A stretch of DNA of 6,384 nt, taken from positions 1 through 6,384 of the forward strand of contig CAKZIH010000259.1 of the NCBI GenBank assembly GCA_936931335.1, written 5' to 3'. The position numbers were made by a program, and so were the translations under genes. The DNA comes from an uncultured Nostocoides sp. (GTDB taxonomy: Bacteria; Actinomycetota; Actinomycetes; Actinomycetales; Dermatophilaceae). The notes below the pieces were generated by a model. It saw only the letters and a list, made by a program, of their open reading frames with translations. It did no database searches and was not told the DNA's origin. Of the stretch, positions 5,292 through 6,384 are shown in pieces. Numbering within the stretch: position 1 is the first letter of the stretch; every line of letters starts with the position of its first letter.

Positions 5292-6384
<1,093 letters not shown>

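Overview
The window is GC-rich DNA with many G/C third positions, GTG and TTG starts and short, often overlapping genes. This suggests an actinobacterium; I cannot name a genus. It contains no housekeeping gene, and it reads as an accessory region: a recombinase/transposase-like pair, two small XRE-type regulators each beside a divergent promoter region with an inverted repeat, an unknown lipoprotein/membrane-protein operon, and the start of a type I restriction-modification locus.

Left block (1-2534). On the minus strand a degenerate tyrosine-recombinase-like protein (1171-2124) overlaps by ATGA with a long frame that stays open to the left edge (1-1174). That second protein has the look of a DDE/RNase H-fold transposase, with a conserved-looking aspartate in LDST, a GWDVHLAVD stretch and LADRGY. 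Divergently, a 109-residue XRE-type regulator lies at 2205-2534. The gap between them holds a near-perfect 20-bp palindrome (2136-2155) just downstream of a candidate minus-strand promoter. The regulator is followed by a good intrinsic terminator (2600-2631).

Middle block (2665-3784). On the minus strand a 78-residue XRE protein is followed, with a 20-nt overlap, by an unrecognised 300-residue protein. Its C-terminal third is winged-helix-like and carries its own strong internal Shine-Dalgarno and ATG (3084), so a shorter 139-residue product may also be made. Upstream, a 9-bp-arm inverted repeat (3827-3850) surrounds the candidate -10 of the divergent lipoprotein gene. The XRE protein is therefore likely to control both directions.

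Right block (3896-6384). On the plus strand are a predicted Tat-type lipoprotein, a two-helix membrane protein coupled to it by TGATG, and a 62-residue acidic protein that overlaps the end of the membrane-protein gene. After a gap of about 90 bp hsdM begins at 5292 and runs off the right edge. The methyltransferase is the only gene whose function I can assign confidently. The rest of the locus (hsdS, hsdR) is presumably beyond the edge.
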